Notes: a model not told the origin generated them from the sequence alone. A DNA stretch of 64,000 nt from Dongia deserti (GCF_003574735.1 NZ_QORW01000001.1:372001-436000), one strand, 5' to 3'. Positions 34,427 through 42,559 are shown, counted from the first letter of the stretch. Made by a program: numbers and translations.

Positions 34427-35218
34427 TTGCTAACGTCACTCGCCAGCGTGGGCGTATTCGATGCCATCGCCGCCGCGAACGGATTCCGCCAGGCACCGAT
34501 GCGCACCAAGATCGCCGCGACGACGGTGGGCCTCATTGGCGCTGAGCTCGATTTGGGCGAGGTTGTGCCGATCGGCAGCCTCCAGATCGAAGGCGACCAG
34601 CTTGAGCGCCGCAGGGCCAGCGCGATCGTGACCTTCACGCGCGAAATCTTCCGAGCTGCAGGAACGGCTGGACAAACGCTGTTCTCGCTCGAGCTGCGCA
34701 CGGCAGCCGCCCGAGTGGTCGACATGGTCTTTCTCGACTCCATCGTCTCGAGCCAGACAGAGGAGACAACCGTTGCCACGATCCCCGAGGCAATCGCGGC
34801 CGTCTTCGCCACCTTGATGACCTACCAAACCAGCAAGGTGTTCTTGGTCTCCGACCCGGCCACCGCGGCGCTCGCCGCGGGCTTGGTCGGCAGTGCTGGC
34901 ATGATGTTCCCGAACCTGTCGCCCTCAGGTGGTAAGGTCGGCGAGACGCCCTTCCTCGTGAGCGACACGCTCGATTCCGGCGTGTTAATGGCGATCGATG
35001 CCGATCAGATCCTCGCGAGCCAGGGCGCGCTCAGCGTAGATGCAACTGATCAAGCGGACCTGCAGCTTTCGGACGGTCCGTTGGGTGGCGCGCAGAACCT
35101 CACCGGCCTCTGGCAGAGCTCGAGCTCCGCGTTGAAGATCAATCGTGAGTATGGATTCTGGCTGCGCGATCCCGGTGCCGTGTCGCGAGCGATCATCAGC
35201 GGTCTGGCCGGGAGCTGA
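34427..35218 (+). CDS. Phage major capsid protein, HK97 fold, N-terminally truncated
   Basis: The frame gives 263 aa from a TTG. It reads like the E-loop-to-C-terminus part of an HK97-type capsid: TVGLIGAELDLGEVVPIGSL, then an axial-domain-like helix-rich centre and the ending INREYGFWLRDPGAVSRAII. Full capsid proteins of this family are usually 300-400 aa with an N-terminal delta domain, which is missing. The short frame MNTVQDRKRTEHEELVLTLV (34330-34434, plus) ahead of it is in a different register and may be a remnant of a neighbouring gene. No portal, protease or terminase gene is near. Confidence 0.6.
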   Translation: MLTSLASVGVFDAIAAANGFRQAPMRTKIAATTVGLIGAELDLGEVVPIGSLQIEGDQLERRRASAIVTFTREIFRAAGTAGQTLFSLELRTAAARVVDMVFLDSIVSSQTEETTVATIPEAIAAVFATLMTYQTSKVFLVSDPATAALAAGLVGSAGMMFPNLSPSGGKVGETPFLVSDTLDSGVLMAIDADQILASQGALSVDATDQADLQLSDGPLGGAQNLTGLWQSSSSALKINREYGFWLRDPGAVSRAIISGLAGS

Positions 35219-35224
35219 CCCATC

Positions 35225-35437
35225 GTGCCACAGCCACAGAAGCGCGCCAGAGCCCTTTCCCTAGATCCAAAATGGCTCGGCGAGACGATCGGCAGATTGA
35301 TAGTCGACGCGATCGAGCGTCACGCCAATGCGCACAAGCGGGAACACGATCAGCTGCTGATGACTGTGCGCGGAATGATGTCGCGGCTAGACGCGGCTGA
35401 AAGGCGGCTGCGCCAGATCGAGGAGAAAAGCCGATGA
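35225..35437 (+). CDS. Small helical hypothetical protein (phage region)
   Basis: This 70-aa protein is translated from GTG 35225, 6 bp after the capsid stop. It is mostly helical and charged (LGETIGRLIVDAIERHANAH, MMSRLDAAERRLRQIEEKSR) with a C-terminal coiled-coil-like stretch. Its stop overlaps the next start by ATGA. It resembles small prophage proteins of unknown role. Confidence 0.55.
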   Translation: MPQPQKRARALSLDPKWLGETIGRLIVDAIERHANAHKREHDQLLMTVRGMMSRLDAAERRLRQIEEKSR

Positions 35438-35724
35438 GCAAGACCACGCCCTACGACGGGACTGTGAACGCCGCCGTCGAGGCGCTCGCGAACGCGATGC
35501 TGCGCCACTTCGAGAATGTGCTGGCCGATCACGTGGAACGCCTCCAGTGCGCCGGCTATCCACCAAAGGACATCGACGACTTCAAAGCGCGCGCCAAGGC
35601 AAACTTCGACAGGATCTTCGCCGAGACGCTGAAGCAGCATGCTATCAGCCTGCAGAAGCGGCTGCCCTGGCGCCAGCAGCCGGCCGCAGGTGATCTGGGG
35701 CCGCCGGCCGCGACGGGCCAATAG
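35434..35724 (+). CDS. Small hypothetical protein (phage region)
   Basis: This 96-aa protein is coupled to the preceding gene (ATGA overlap at 35434). Its helical core is AAVEALANAMLRHFENVLAD and DDFKARAKANFDRIFAETLK, with a Pro/Ala-rich tail. No family is recognised. The pair follows the capsid fragment and probably belonged to the same phage transcription unit. Confidence 0.55.
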   Translation: MSKTTPYDGTVNAAVEALANAMLRHFENVLADHVERLQCAGYPPKDIDDFKARAKANFDRIFAETLKQHAISLQKRLPWRQQPAAGDLGPPAATGQ

Positions 35725-35770
35725 GCGGCGCCACGGCGGCGGGTCAGGCGCGACCCGCCGCCACACACTG

Positions 35771-36628
35771 CTAATACTGCGTTTCAAGCAGCTCCGCGAT
35801 GGCAGGCCAGGGCTGCGGGACGCTGTTCTGCCAGCGCATAACGGCGACATTCAGGTCGTGCGCGAAGGCATATGCGGTCACCGCTGCGCAGTGCTTTTTG
35901 GGGAATTGATCCCCGATCAAGATGCCGACGAGAGACCGGTGGATATTCACGAAGAAGAATTCGTCTTCTCCGCCTTCGACGATCCATCGGCATTCGCGCT
36001 CCTGGCTCCAGTCCTGGTTCTTGACGAAAAACAGCTCTCGCCAGTGCTGATCGATGTGCGCCTTGGCATAGGCAACCGGCCCAAGCCGCACCACCTCATC
36101 CAGGTTCACCATCAGCGGATCGGGTGCCTTTCGGATGCGTCGACCAACCTCGTATCGCACGCGATCGCTGTGGACTTGACGGCCGAGCGCAGCGGCGGCA
36201 GCTCTGATATCGCGGTCGAGCTGTTGGCGATCGAAGACCAGGCACGCGCCGGCGTAACGATCGCCATAGTGCCACCACATCGCCGGTCGCGAGTGACCGC
36301 GCTCGAAGGGCGCGGCGTCGAGATCTTCGCCGTTGTCTTCTCGCCTTTTTGTCTCGCAAGCCTCGTAGACATCTTCCGAGAAGCATCCGACCCGCCAGCC
36401 ATGCTTGATGTGCTTGTTCAGCAGCGCCCGGACCGGCGGCTCAGCAAAGTCAAGGCTAACCGCGCGGGCGTGATAGTTGAGCGCCCAGTCTTTCGATTCA
36501 CGGGGATCGTTGGTCAGGCGAAAGGGCGAGAATCTCAGCTGTCCTGACGGCAGGATGTGAAGCGCCACGGTCTCCGCTCGCGTATAGTGATAGACGTATC
36601 TGGCGTGATCGGTCAGCGCGTACCACAT
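35771..36628 (-). CDS. DUF2971-domain protein
   Basis: The protein is 285 aa from ATG 36628, which has AAGGGG just upstream; the open frame continues to 36760 but that part is Arg/Cys-rich and not family-like. The hallmark N-terminus is YVYHYTRAETVALHILPSGQ with LRFSPFRLTNDPRESKDW, followed by CFSEDVYEACETKR and MWWHYGDRYAGACLVFD. DUF2971 proteins occur often in phage and defence islands; their activity is not established. The gene is opposite in direction to the phage remnants and is probably cargo. Confidence 0.75.
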   Translation of the reverse strand: MWYALTDHARYVYHYTRAETVALHILPSGQLRFSPFRLTNDPRESKDWALNYHARAVSLDFAEPPVRALLNKHIKHGWRVGCFSEDVYEACETKRREDNGEDLDAAPFERGHSRPAMWWHYGDRYAGACLVFDRQQLDRDIRAAAAALGRQVHSDRVRYEVGRRIRKAPDPLMVNLDEVVRLGPVAYAKAHIDQHWRELFFVKNQDWSQERECRWIVEGGEDEFFFVNIHRSLVGILIGDQFPKKHCAAVTAYAFAHDLNVAVMRWQNSVPQPWPAIAELLETQY

Positions 36629-36947
36629 GCCCCTTAATCCCCAAGAGAACGGCCGCCGCGCGCAACAATCAGCGCAGCAATCCCCAAGTCTGGCGAAGAT
36701 AGTCGGCCGCCTCAGCGCTGGTCCAGGCTGCGTAGTGCGCCGCCGGCCGGCCAGTGGCAATCAGCCCTCATTCCCTCATCCATCAGGCTGCCACCAGGCG
36801 CCCGGCCACAGGCGCCACGACAGCGACCGGCTGGCGCCAACCCCCCTGCCAATTTCGCGACGCTGTAAGCAAAACTGCCCCACCGGTCCCCGATCAAGAG
36901 CGCCGGCGTTTTGAGAGTGCCCCCCACCGGCACTCGCCAATTTTCGC

Positions 36948-37091
36948 TTGGGCGACAATCAGTTCAAGCAGGGTCCGCAAATTTGCGAACCCACTGTCAC
37001 CAGAGAGCAGGCTGCGGAGCTGGCGCACGTCAGCACAGGCTCAGTCAAGGCCGCGCGCGTGCGTGCCGCCCTGCGATCGAGGGATCACTTC
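36948..37091 (+). pseudogene. Fragment of a phage/plasmid ParB-like or methyltransferase-associated HTH protein
   Basis: The plus strand encodes DNQFKQGPQICEPTVTREQA followed by AELAHVSTGSVKAARVRA. This pattern (GAQI-x-x-P-V-T-x-x-x-AA-x-x-x-x-VS-x-x-SV-x-x-A-x-V) matches the HTH linker region of phage ParB-like and adenine-methylase-associated proteins I recall. No start codon context or flanking domains are present, so it is called a remnant. The rest of 36629-37084 holds no recognisable gene. Confidence 0.4.
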
Positions 37092-37339
37092 AGAGTCCAC
37101 TCGTCAGATATTTCCGATCGACGCGCACCGATCGCGAACAGCAGACGGACGGTCTTCTGTTTATCTGACGCGATTCCATGCATCAGCTGCCCAGTTGAGC
37201 GGAATCCTTTGGGAAATTTCGGATCTCTTAACATCTTGCGCAGGCGCTGCTTCAGATGACGTTCGCTGTTCCAGCCCACGAGAACTCCAGTCAGCCATTC
37301 GAGGATGGCCAACACACAATATCGGCCCCATTCTTCCAT
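37085..37339 (-). CDS. Small hypothetical protein, GFRS...EWTL family
   Basis: This 84-aa protein has a hydrophobic N-terminus (VLAILEWLTGVLVGW) and a C-terminal helical domain, FPKGFRSTGQLMHGIASDKQ then TVRLLFAIGARRSEISDEWT. I recall similar small proteins in rhizobial genomes and islands, possibly with an HTH-like fold. Function unknown. Confidence 0.55.
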   Translation of the reverse strand: MEEWGRYCVLAILEWLTGVLVGWNSERHLKQRLRKMLRDPKFPKGFRSTGQLMHGIASDKQKTVRLLFAIGARRSEISDEWTLK

Positions 37340-37400
37340 TGTTCGAATGGTCCCCCTAGCGACTTCCCCTGAGTCATGCTCTCGCGGAGGTTGCGAATAG

Positions 37401-37745
37401 TCAAGCCGCGACAGTCGCGGGCAGTAATCTCACGCGCACCGCGCGGATCGCGACGGCTGGGAGTAGGGCGCCGGCGGCCTCGCCGTACGTGGCGTCATCA
37501 CGCAGCCGTCGCCCAGTGACCTTGGCCACCTGTCGCGCGGCGCCGGTCGGCAGCGGGTCTGTGCAAAGGATCATGTATTCGAGCACTCGCGAGATCCGGA
37601 CCGGCACGCGATCGGTGCCAAAGGCGACTTCAGGCTCTGCCAGTCCGGCCTTCCAGGCCTCGAAGGCGTCAACTGCGGCGAGGAAGCTGTCGCGGATGGC
37701 GCCGTGCGCGTGACCGCCGGTGTCAGGCCGATAGGGCTCGCTCAT
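37401..37745 (-). CDS. Hypothetical protein (island region)
   Basis: This 114-aa protein starts from MSEPYRPDTGG at 37745; the frame is open to 37805. It contains AIRDSFLAAVDAFEAWKAGL and a long mixed C-terminal half. No known domain is recognised. Ribosome-site evidence is weak, and coding status rests on sensible amino-acid composition and spacing. Confidence 0.45.
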   Translation of the reverse strand: MSEPYRPDTGGHAHGAIRDSFLAAVDAFEAWKAGLAEPEVAFGTDRVPVRISRVLEYMILCTDPLPTGAARQVAKVTGRRLRDDATYGEAAGALLPAVAIRAVRVRLLPATVAA

Positions 37746-37853
37746 GCTCATCTCCGCGACGCGCAGCGACCACGCGAACATAGGCAGCATCAGAATCGGG
37801 GGCAAGGAACGCTTTGCAGTTTACTTGGCGCGCTCGCGACCTAAGATTCAAAA

Positions 37854-38303
37854 ATGAAATTGCTCACCGCCTCATGGTTCTCCCAGCTCCCCGAAGGCTC
37901 CATCAAGATCGGCATCTCGCGCGGCGTGCCCAGGCGGCAACCGGCGGGCTATCGCATGCTGCACGAACTACAGCCAGGACCTTGGTTCACCTCGATCGAC
38001 GTCGACCAGTATCGCCGGCGCTATCAGCAGATCCTGGACCAGCTGGACCCCGCGGCGATCGTTGGCAAAATAGAAGAGCTCGCGGCCGGCCGAAGCCCGG
38101 TGCTCTGCTGCTTCGAGCGGCCGGATCATAAATCATGGTGCCACCGCGCATTTGCTGCGGCGTGGCTCGGCGCCTACCTCAAGCGCGTGGTGCCTGAGTT
38201 TGGTTTTGAGCAGCTCCCGCAGGCGGATCATCCGCTGATGCCGCGGCGCTGCGCAGCGCAGGCTACCGCATTGCATGCACAACGAACGCTACAAGTGCGG
38301 TGA
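37854..38303 (+). CDS. DUF488-like protein
   Basis: This 149-aa protein resembles DUF488 proteins in MKLLTASWFSQLPEGSIKIG, RMLHELQPGPWFTSIDVDQY and LCCFERPDHKSWCHRAFAAA. The CFE-x-x-x-x-x-x-C-HR motif is the conserved putative active site of that family. The C-terminal about 15 codons overlap the convergent membrane-protein gene at 38263, suggesting a shifted stop. DUF488 genes are frequent in phages and islands; the biochemical role is not established. Confidence 0.7.
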   Translation: MKLLTASWFSQLPEGSIKIGISRGVPRRQPAGYRMLHELQPGPWFTSIDVDQYRRRYQQILDQLDPAAIVGKIEELAAGRSPVLCCFERPDHKSWCHRAFAAAWLGAYLKRVVPEFGFEQLPQADHPLMPRRCAAQATALHAQRTLQVR

Positions 38304-38814
38304 AGAGGCCGACGGCGCCTGATGCCACGATGTCCCACTGCAGAACCAGCTTTGCGATCGCTGTCGATATAGTCACAAGGGTGATAACCCACTTATACCG
38401 GGCGAAGAACGCGGCCACTACGATCGCCACGACCACGACGGTCCAATAGCAAACTTTCCACCAGGTTGGCCGCATCGACAGGCGCTCGCCGCGCTTGCTC
38501 AGGCGCGCGACCCGCTTGGGTGTGTGTAAGCCGAGGTTGGGCGTATATCGATTTCGATCCAGGCGAGCATCAACTAAGTGAAGCCGCTCGAATCGAGTCA
38601 GCACCCCCTCGAGACACTCATCCAACTTGTTCACGTGCACGGTATTGGCGGGATCATAGGGCACGCCATCAAGGTCGTTCCCTGTCGAGGCGAAGTAGCT
38701 CCTCACCTCTCCCAGCGTGAGTTCCGCTCCGGGCTTCGCCTTCATGGCAGCAGCCACGATGTCGAACCATTCAAGGTAAGCTTTGACCTCGCGACGCAGC
38801 GTGTCCCCGATCAT
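38263..38814 (-). CDS. Hypothetical membrane protein (island region)
   Basis: This 183-aa protein has a soluble helical N-terminal domain (about 1-110) that looks winged-helix-like (ELTLGEVRSYFASTGNDL, DECLEGVLTRFERLHLVDAR). Two or three C-terminal transmembrane segments follow (WWKVCYWTVVVVAIVVAAFF, ASGAVGLFTALVAFVVHAM). The layout of a cytosolic sensor with membrane helices is seen in some phage-exclusion proteins, but no named family is recognised. It is convergent with the DUF488-like gene and overlaps its 3' end by 41 bp. Confidence 0.55.
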   Translation of the reverse strand: MIGDTLRREVKAYLEWFDIVAAAMKAKPGAELTLGEVRSYFASTGNDLDGVPYDPANTVHVNKLDECLEGVLTRFERLHLVDARLDRNRYTPNLGLHTPKRVARLSKRGERLSMRPTWWKVCYWTVVVVAIVVAAFFARYKWVITLVTISTAIAKLVLQWDIVASGAVGLFTALVAFVVHAMR

Positions 38815-38947
38815 GGATCGATGCTCCCGTTCGGCTGCCGCCTACGCGACAGCGAACGACGTTTGCGGTTGCAACAGATTCCGGTTTTCATTGTTTGTTA
38901 GTGGTTTAGAGCGGAGGCTTTATACCTTCCAGCACTGAGAGGCCGGC

Positions 38948-39205
38948 ATGAAAGACGAGCTCGAGCGCATCAGGGACTGGGCCAAGGAAAAGATCCAGGG
39001 CGGGAACGAGCCGCCCTGGAGCTGGTATCAGCACATGAAGCTGATCGAGGCCGCAGAGGCCATCCTGGCTGGGATGGCTACCACGGCAGCGCTACCGGAT
39101 GGGGCCGAACGTCCGGAAAGGCATCTCCGACTAGTGGGGTCAGGCGATCAGCAAGAAACCGCTCAACGCCATCCCACATCCATACCGGTAACTCTGCCCA
39201 TGTGA
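38948..39205 (+). CDS. Small hypothetical protein (phage type)
   Basis: This 85-aa protein has a GAGAGG ribosome site ahead of ATG 38948. The N-terminal half (MKDELERIRDWAKEKIQGGN, EPPWSWYQHMKLIEAAEAIL) looks like a conserved small phage protein. The C-terminal half, from about 39078, overlaps the convergent GIY-YIG-like gene and may be read-through after loss of an earlier stop. Confidence 0.5.
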   Translation: MKDELERIRDWAKEKIQGGNEPPWSWYQHMKLIEAAEAILAGMATTAALPDGAERPERHLRLVGSGDQQETAQRHPTSIPVTLPM

Positions 39206-39425
39206 CGCTGAGGCCGAGCGGCCGATAGGCGGTGACGAGAGGATCCCGCCGATGCGCACTGATGCGATCAGCTATGATCCCTTGTCCAACGCGGACAGTC
39301 CAACTTGGGCTGCCGCGATGCCAGATGATGTAAACACCACCGATCTCGTCCCCGACCGTCTCGAGCTTGAGCCGATCGAAGTCGCACCAGTGATCGCCAC
39401 AATTACGCCATGTGATACTGCTCAA
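39078..39425 (-). CDS. GIY-YIG-like nuclease-fold protein
   Basis: This 115-aa protein has GVYIIWHRGSPSWTVRVGQG with IADRISAHRRDP, WAELPVWMWDGVERFLADRL and the ending PHPVALPW. The GVY-x-I and VGQG-x-I-x-x-R-x-x-x-H spacing is that of a compact GIY-YIG-like domain, with Glu of GVER as the possible metal ligand. Members of this type occur in islands and as stand-alone genes; nuclease activity is not proven. It overlaps the convergent small gene at 38948 by 128 bp. Confidence 0.6.
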   Translation of the reverse strand: MSSITWRNCGDHWCDFDRLKLETVGDEIGGVYIIWHRGSPSWTVRVGQGIIADRISAHRRDPLVTAYRPLGLSVTWAELPVWMWDGVERFLADRLTPLVGDAFPDVRPHPVALPW

Positions 39426-39922
39426 TGGCAGGGCACTCCTATGTTCGGCGGCGCTGCCGCCAAGTGGAGCTACCCCCTATTGACGTGGTCACGGGCGGCC
39501 CGCTAGGGTCCGCCCCGCATCTATTGCCACGGGGGCCAGGGGTAGCACTGTGGCCCTCTGTGTTTCGAGCCGGACGGTCTAGACCCCCGTCCGGCTCGTG
39601 TCTTTTCAGACGCATCGATACCTATCGTAACCCGTTGCGTCGGTCAAGTATTCGCCCGCGCAAAAATCCCCAGTTTTTCAATGAGTTGGGAGTTGTTAAC
39701 TACCAACTTATCCACAAGTAATTGTGTCTTAAGTCAGATCGCTTGTGGACTCGGCGAAATGACGGCACGAGGACTGTATTGGTGGGGTGTGCTTTGGAGC
39801 AAGTAAGCAAACGGCATCCCTGGCCGGGGGCCTGAAAATTCTCACAGATGCACGCTGTTACCCAGGATGTTACCCAGGCTCCGGTTTGACGCTTCTAGAT
39901 GGCAGCTAACATATTGAAATGA
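39426..39922. other. Gene-free junction between island and tRNA-Arg, with tandem 11-bp repeat
   Basis: No coding sequence is supported. Apart from the hairpin at 39566, the notable element is TGTTACCCAGG at 39856-39866 repeated at 39868-39878 with a 12-bp period. It lies 45-67 bp from the tRNA 3' end. Short direct repeats next to a tRNA are what integrase arm-binding sites look like, but no integrase gene is seen. The stretch 39640-39760 is distinctly AT-richer than the surroundings. Confidence 0.4.
39566..39608 (+). terminator. Intrinsic terminator-like hairpin
   Basis: CGAGCCGGACGG (39566-39577) pairs perfectly with CCGTCCGGCTCG (39587-39598) across a 9-base loop and is followed by TGTCTTTTC. 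It lies in the gene-free stretch 39426-39922 between the island cargo and tRNA-Arg. Confidence 0.65.
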
Positions 39923-39999
39923 TGGCGCGCCCGAGAAGATTCGAACTCCTAACCTTCTGATCCGTAGTCAGATGCTCTATCCAATTGAGCTACGGGCGC
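39923..39999 (-). tRNA. tRNA-Arg (anticodon ACG)
   Basis: The reverse strand folds into a full cloverleaf: acceptor GCGCCCG/CGGGCGC with discriminator G and encoded CCA, and D-arm GCTC...GAGC. The anticodon arm is CTGA-CTACGGA-TCAG, giving anticodon ACG, and the T-arm contains TTCGAAT. Length is 77 nt including CCA. The A34 should be converted to inosine by TadA to read CGU, CGC and CGA codons. Its 3' end faces the decayed phage region, the usual side for integration. Confidence 0.97.
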
Positions 40000-40363
40000 G
40001 CATCGGGCCGGTCGGCCGGCCCTGGTTGGCTGCGCCATCGGACGGGCACAAGCCACACTTGCAGCGAAGGGGCCCGGAGGCCGCCTCGTCGCGGGGGCGG
40101 AACCTAGCGGAGAGGGCCGGCACTTGCAAGCGTCAAGCGTGCTGCCTTCTCTATGATCGCAAGGCCTCGCGGCCGATCGCCAAAGCCTTGAATTGGGTAG
40201 CATTCCGCCCTGGTGCAAGCCGCCGAGGCGTGGCTCTTTCGCGCATCCCGCGCGCCGGGACCGGAGGGGCATGCCGGTTGATTCTTGGCGGAAAAACTGC
40301 CAAACGGGTGTCCAATAACACCTGTCCAGGACATGGTTGCCAGCACCGGGGGCCTACCTAAAA
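40000..40363. other. Intergenic stretch between tRNA-Arg and the lipoprotein gene
   Basis: No gene is supported in these 364 bases. They contain a perfect 7-bp hairpin, GGGCCGG (40005-40011) with CCGGCCC (40016-40022), just upstream of the tRNA. The promoters of the tRNA (minus strand) and of the lipoprotein gene (plus strand) must lie here, but I cannot point to convincing consensus boxes. Confidence 0.5.
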
Positions 40364-41422
40364 ATGAAAAAATCCAGAGTTTTCGCCCTATTGGTTGCGG
40401 CCTTGACGCTTGGCGCGTGCGATTTTGTCCAGAAGGGTGTCGCTCCCTCGGTCACTGGCGTCAGCCCTGCCACTCAGCCGGCCCAGATCGTGCCGCTGGA
40501 CGTGTCCAAGCTGGGCACGCCAAGCGCGACACCCGTGGGGGCCCGCATCACCCAGTTCCGTTCGGACCTGGCCCGGCTTCAGCAGGCTGCGGGCGCGCAG
40601 GTCCAGCGCGGCCGGCAGCTGCAGACCGACCTGGAGGCCAATGTTGCCGGTTACCAGATTACCGCCAGCACGATCCAAACCCGCCAGCCGGGCGGCACCG
40701 CAGCGGATGAGTCCATCCCGGCCTGGCAGCAGGCCCAAGGTCAATTGCGCGTCATTTCGGCCAGCCTGGATCAGATGAACGCGTTGTCCAGCGAGGTGGC
40801 GAAGAACATCGCCTATGCGGCCTATTTGCAGCAGTCGATTCGCGCCGCCAGCGCGGACCCTGAAGGCACGAACGAGGACCGTCGCCAGCTGCTCGTGCTC
40901 GAAGACGCCACGACCCAGACCGCCAACAGCCTCGACCAGCTGCTCGATGGGATGCGGCAGCAGGTGCTGCGGGAAAGCCATTTCCTCGGGACGGAGGGCG
41001 CCAAGCTGGCCCAGATGGCGCCGCCCACAATCGGCACCGCAGCCAATGTTGCCCCACCGCTTCAGCAATCGGCAGCCCCGTCGGCGCACATTGCCGGCCC
41101 GGCCGGAGCCGGCCTCGCCAGCGGGCGGCCGTTCGTCGTCATCCGCTTCGACAATCCGGGCGTCGAATACGAACAGCAGCTCTATGAGGCGGTAAGCGCC
41201 GCCCTGGCCCGCTCGCCCAACGTCGCCTTCGACCTCGTGGCGGTCGCACCGGCCGACGGCACTTCGGAAGAACTCGCACGGAATGCCGAGGCCGCGCGCG
41301 CCAGCACCCAAAGGGTCATGCAATCCCTGCTGAACATGGGCTTGCCCGCGGATCGCGTCAGCGTCAGCCAGCTGACGGACCCGAACGTCCAGAGCAACGA
41401 AGTCCGCCTGTACGTCCGCTGA
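40364..41422 (+). CDS. Predicted lipoprotein with coiled-coil centre and OmpA-like C-terminus
   Basis: This 352-aa protein starts at ATG 40364 (MKKSRVFALLVAALTLGACD), giving a proper lipobox with Cys19; the frame extends nine codons upstream. The centre (about 60-230) is Gln/Ala/Leu-rich and helical, suggesting a coiled coil. The C-terminal domain (about 250-352; FVVIRFDNPGVEYEQQLYEA, NAEAARASTQRVMQSLLNMG) resembles an OmpA-like fold with repeat-number residues altered. It is probably an envelope structural protein of unknown role. Confidence 0.75.
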   Translation: MKKSRVFALLVAALTLGACDFVQKGVAPSVTGVSPATQPAQIVPLDVSKLGTPSATPVGARITQFRSDLARLQQAAGAQVQRGRQLQTDLEANVAGYQITASTIQTRQPGGTAADESIPAWQQAQGQLRVISASLDQMNALSSEVAKNIAYAAYLQQSIRAASADPEGTNEDRRQLLVLEDATTQTANSLDQLLDGMRQQVLRESHFLGTEGAKLAQMAPPTIGTAANVAPPLQQSAAPSAHIAGPAGAGLASGRPFVVIRFDNPGVEYEQQLYEAVSAALARSPNVAFDLVAVAPADGTSEELARNAEAARASTQRVMQSLLNMGLPADRVSVSQLTDPNVQSNEVRLYVR

Positions 41423-41543
41423 TCGCCTGGAACCGGGGTTCCGCCGGCTGCATTGCTTCCGCGGCACCAAATCCAGATCGGCCGGCACAGCGTAGAGCCT
41501 GAAGGAGGCGTATGATGCGCCTGCTTCTGCGCGGAGGCCGTCA

Positions 41544-41981
41544 ATGGTCGCTCTTGCCCGCCGATTGACTCTGATCGCCACGATGCTGCTGGCCGGCGGT
41601 GCCCTTGCGACGGCGGGCGAGTCGATCGCTCCGGCCGAGGCCGCCGCCATCCGGCAGGTGATCCGAGGCCAGATGGAGGCCTTCAAGATCGACGATTGGG
41701 CTGCAGCCTTCGCCTATGCCTCGCCCGCGATCCAGAGCAAGTTCCAGAGCCCGCAGATCTTCAGCCAGATGGTGACGCAGGCCTATCAGCCGGTCTATCG
41801 CCCGCGGGGCGTCCAGTTCCGCGGCGTCCAGGCAAGCGAGTTCGGCCCGACCCAGGAAGTGTTCGTTGTCGGGCCCGATGGGCTCTCCTATCTCGCCTAC
41901 TACACCATGGAACGGCAGCGCGACGGCAGCTGGCGAATCAGTGGCTGCTACCTGGTACGGGCGGCGGACGAGAACGTCTGA
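41544..41981 (+). CDS. Secreted DUF4864-domain protein
   Basis: This 145-aa protein has a signal peptide (about 1-24) and a SnoaL/NTF2-like domain of the DUF4864 type: IRQVIRGQMEAFKIDDWAAA, FAYASPAIQSKF and YTMERQRDGSWRISGCYLV. A GGAGG site precedes ATG 41544. Function is unknown. It stands 73 bp ahead of gpt on the same strand. Confidence 0.8.
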   Translation: MVALARRLTLIATMLLAGGALATAGESIAPAEAAAIRQVIRGQMEAFKIDDWAAAFAYASPAIQSKFQSPQIFSQMVTQAYQPVYRPRGVQFRGVQASEFGPTQEVFVVGPDGLSYLAYYTMERQRDGSWRISGCYLVRAADENV

Positions 41982-42054
41982 CTGGCCGCTTGCCGCTGCC
42001 GCGAGGCCGCGCTAAGGGAAGCGCATATTCGATGGCTTCCAAGGACCAGCGCTC

Positions 42055-42549
42055 ATGACCGTCTCCTACCAAAAGACCTTCCCGGTAAGCTGGGAGGAAC
42101 TGCACCGGACCGCGAAGGCCTTGGCTTGGCGCCTGATCGGGCAAGGCCCGACCGGCGGCCAGTGGCAGGGCATAGTCGCCATCACCCGCGGCGGCCTGGT
42201 GCCGGCGGCGATCATCGCGCGCGAGCTCGACATCCGGCTGATCGATACGGTCTGCATGACGTCCTACTCGGACGAGCATCAGCAGGGCGAGATGAAGCTG
42301 CTCAAGGGCGTGGCTGGCGACGGCGCCGGATGGCTCATCATCGACGATCTGGTCGACACGGGTAAGACGGCGAAATACGTGCGCGAGATGCTGCCCAAGG
42401 CGCACTTCGCCACCATCTATGCCAAGCCTGCGGGGCGGCCGCTGGTCGACACGTTCGTCACCGAGGTGAGCCAGGATACCTGGATCTATTTCCCCTGGGA
42501 CATCGAACCGCAATTCATCCAGCCGATCGTGAAATTGAAGGGCCAGTGA
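42055..42549 (+). CDS. gpt: Xanthine-guanine phosphoribosyltransferase
   Basis: This 164-aa type I phosphoribosyltransferase has the PRPP-binding motif [17 protein letters not shown]. It has [16 protein letters not shown] near the N-terminus and the purine-binding IYFPWDIEP close to the C-terminus, which is diagnostic of Gpt. It salvages guanine and xanthine to their nucleotides. AAGGA lies upstream of ATG 42055. It is convergent with the dehydratase-like gene, with only 10 bp between their stops. Confidence 0.95.
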   Translation: MTVSYQKTFPVSWEELHRTAKALAWRLIGQGPTGGQWQGIVAITRGGLVPAAIIARELDIRLIDTVCMTSYSDEHQQGEMKLLKGVAGDGAGWLIIDDLVDTGKTAKYVREMLPKAHFATIYAKPAGRPLVDTFVTEVSQDTWIYFPWDIEPQFIQPIVKLKGQ

Positions 42550-42559
42550 GCGCCTCGAC

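Noticed and set aside
32311-39922. Possible integrase gene or second attachment site of the island
   Set aside because: No tyrosine or serine recombinase motif was seen, and I could not find a second copy of the tRNA-Arg 3' end by eye.
40388-41686. 432-codon minus-strand frame
   Set aside because: It is antisense to a lipoprotein with a proper signal peptide and has no domain of its own.
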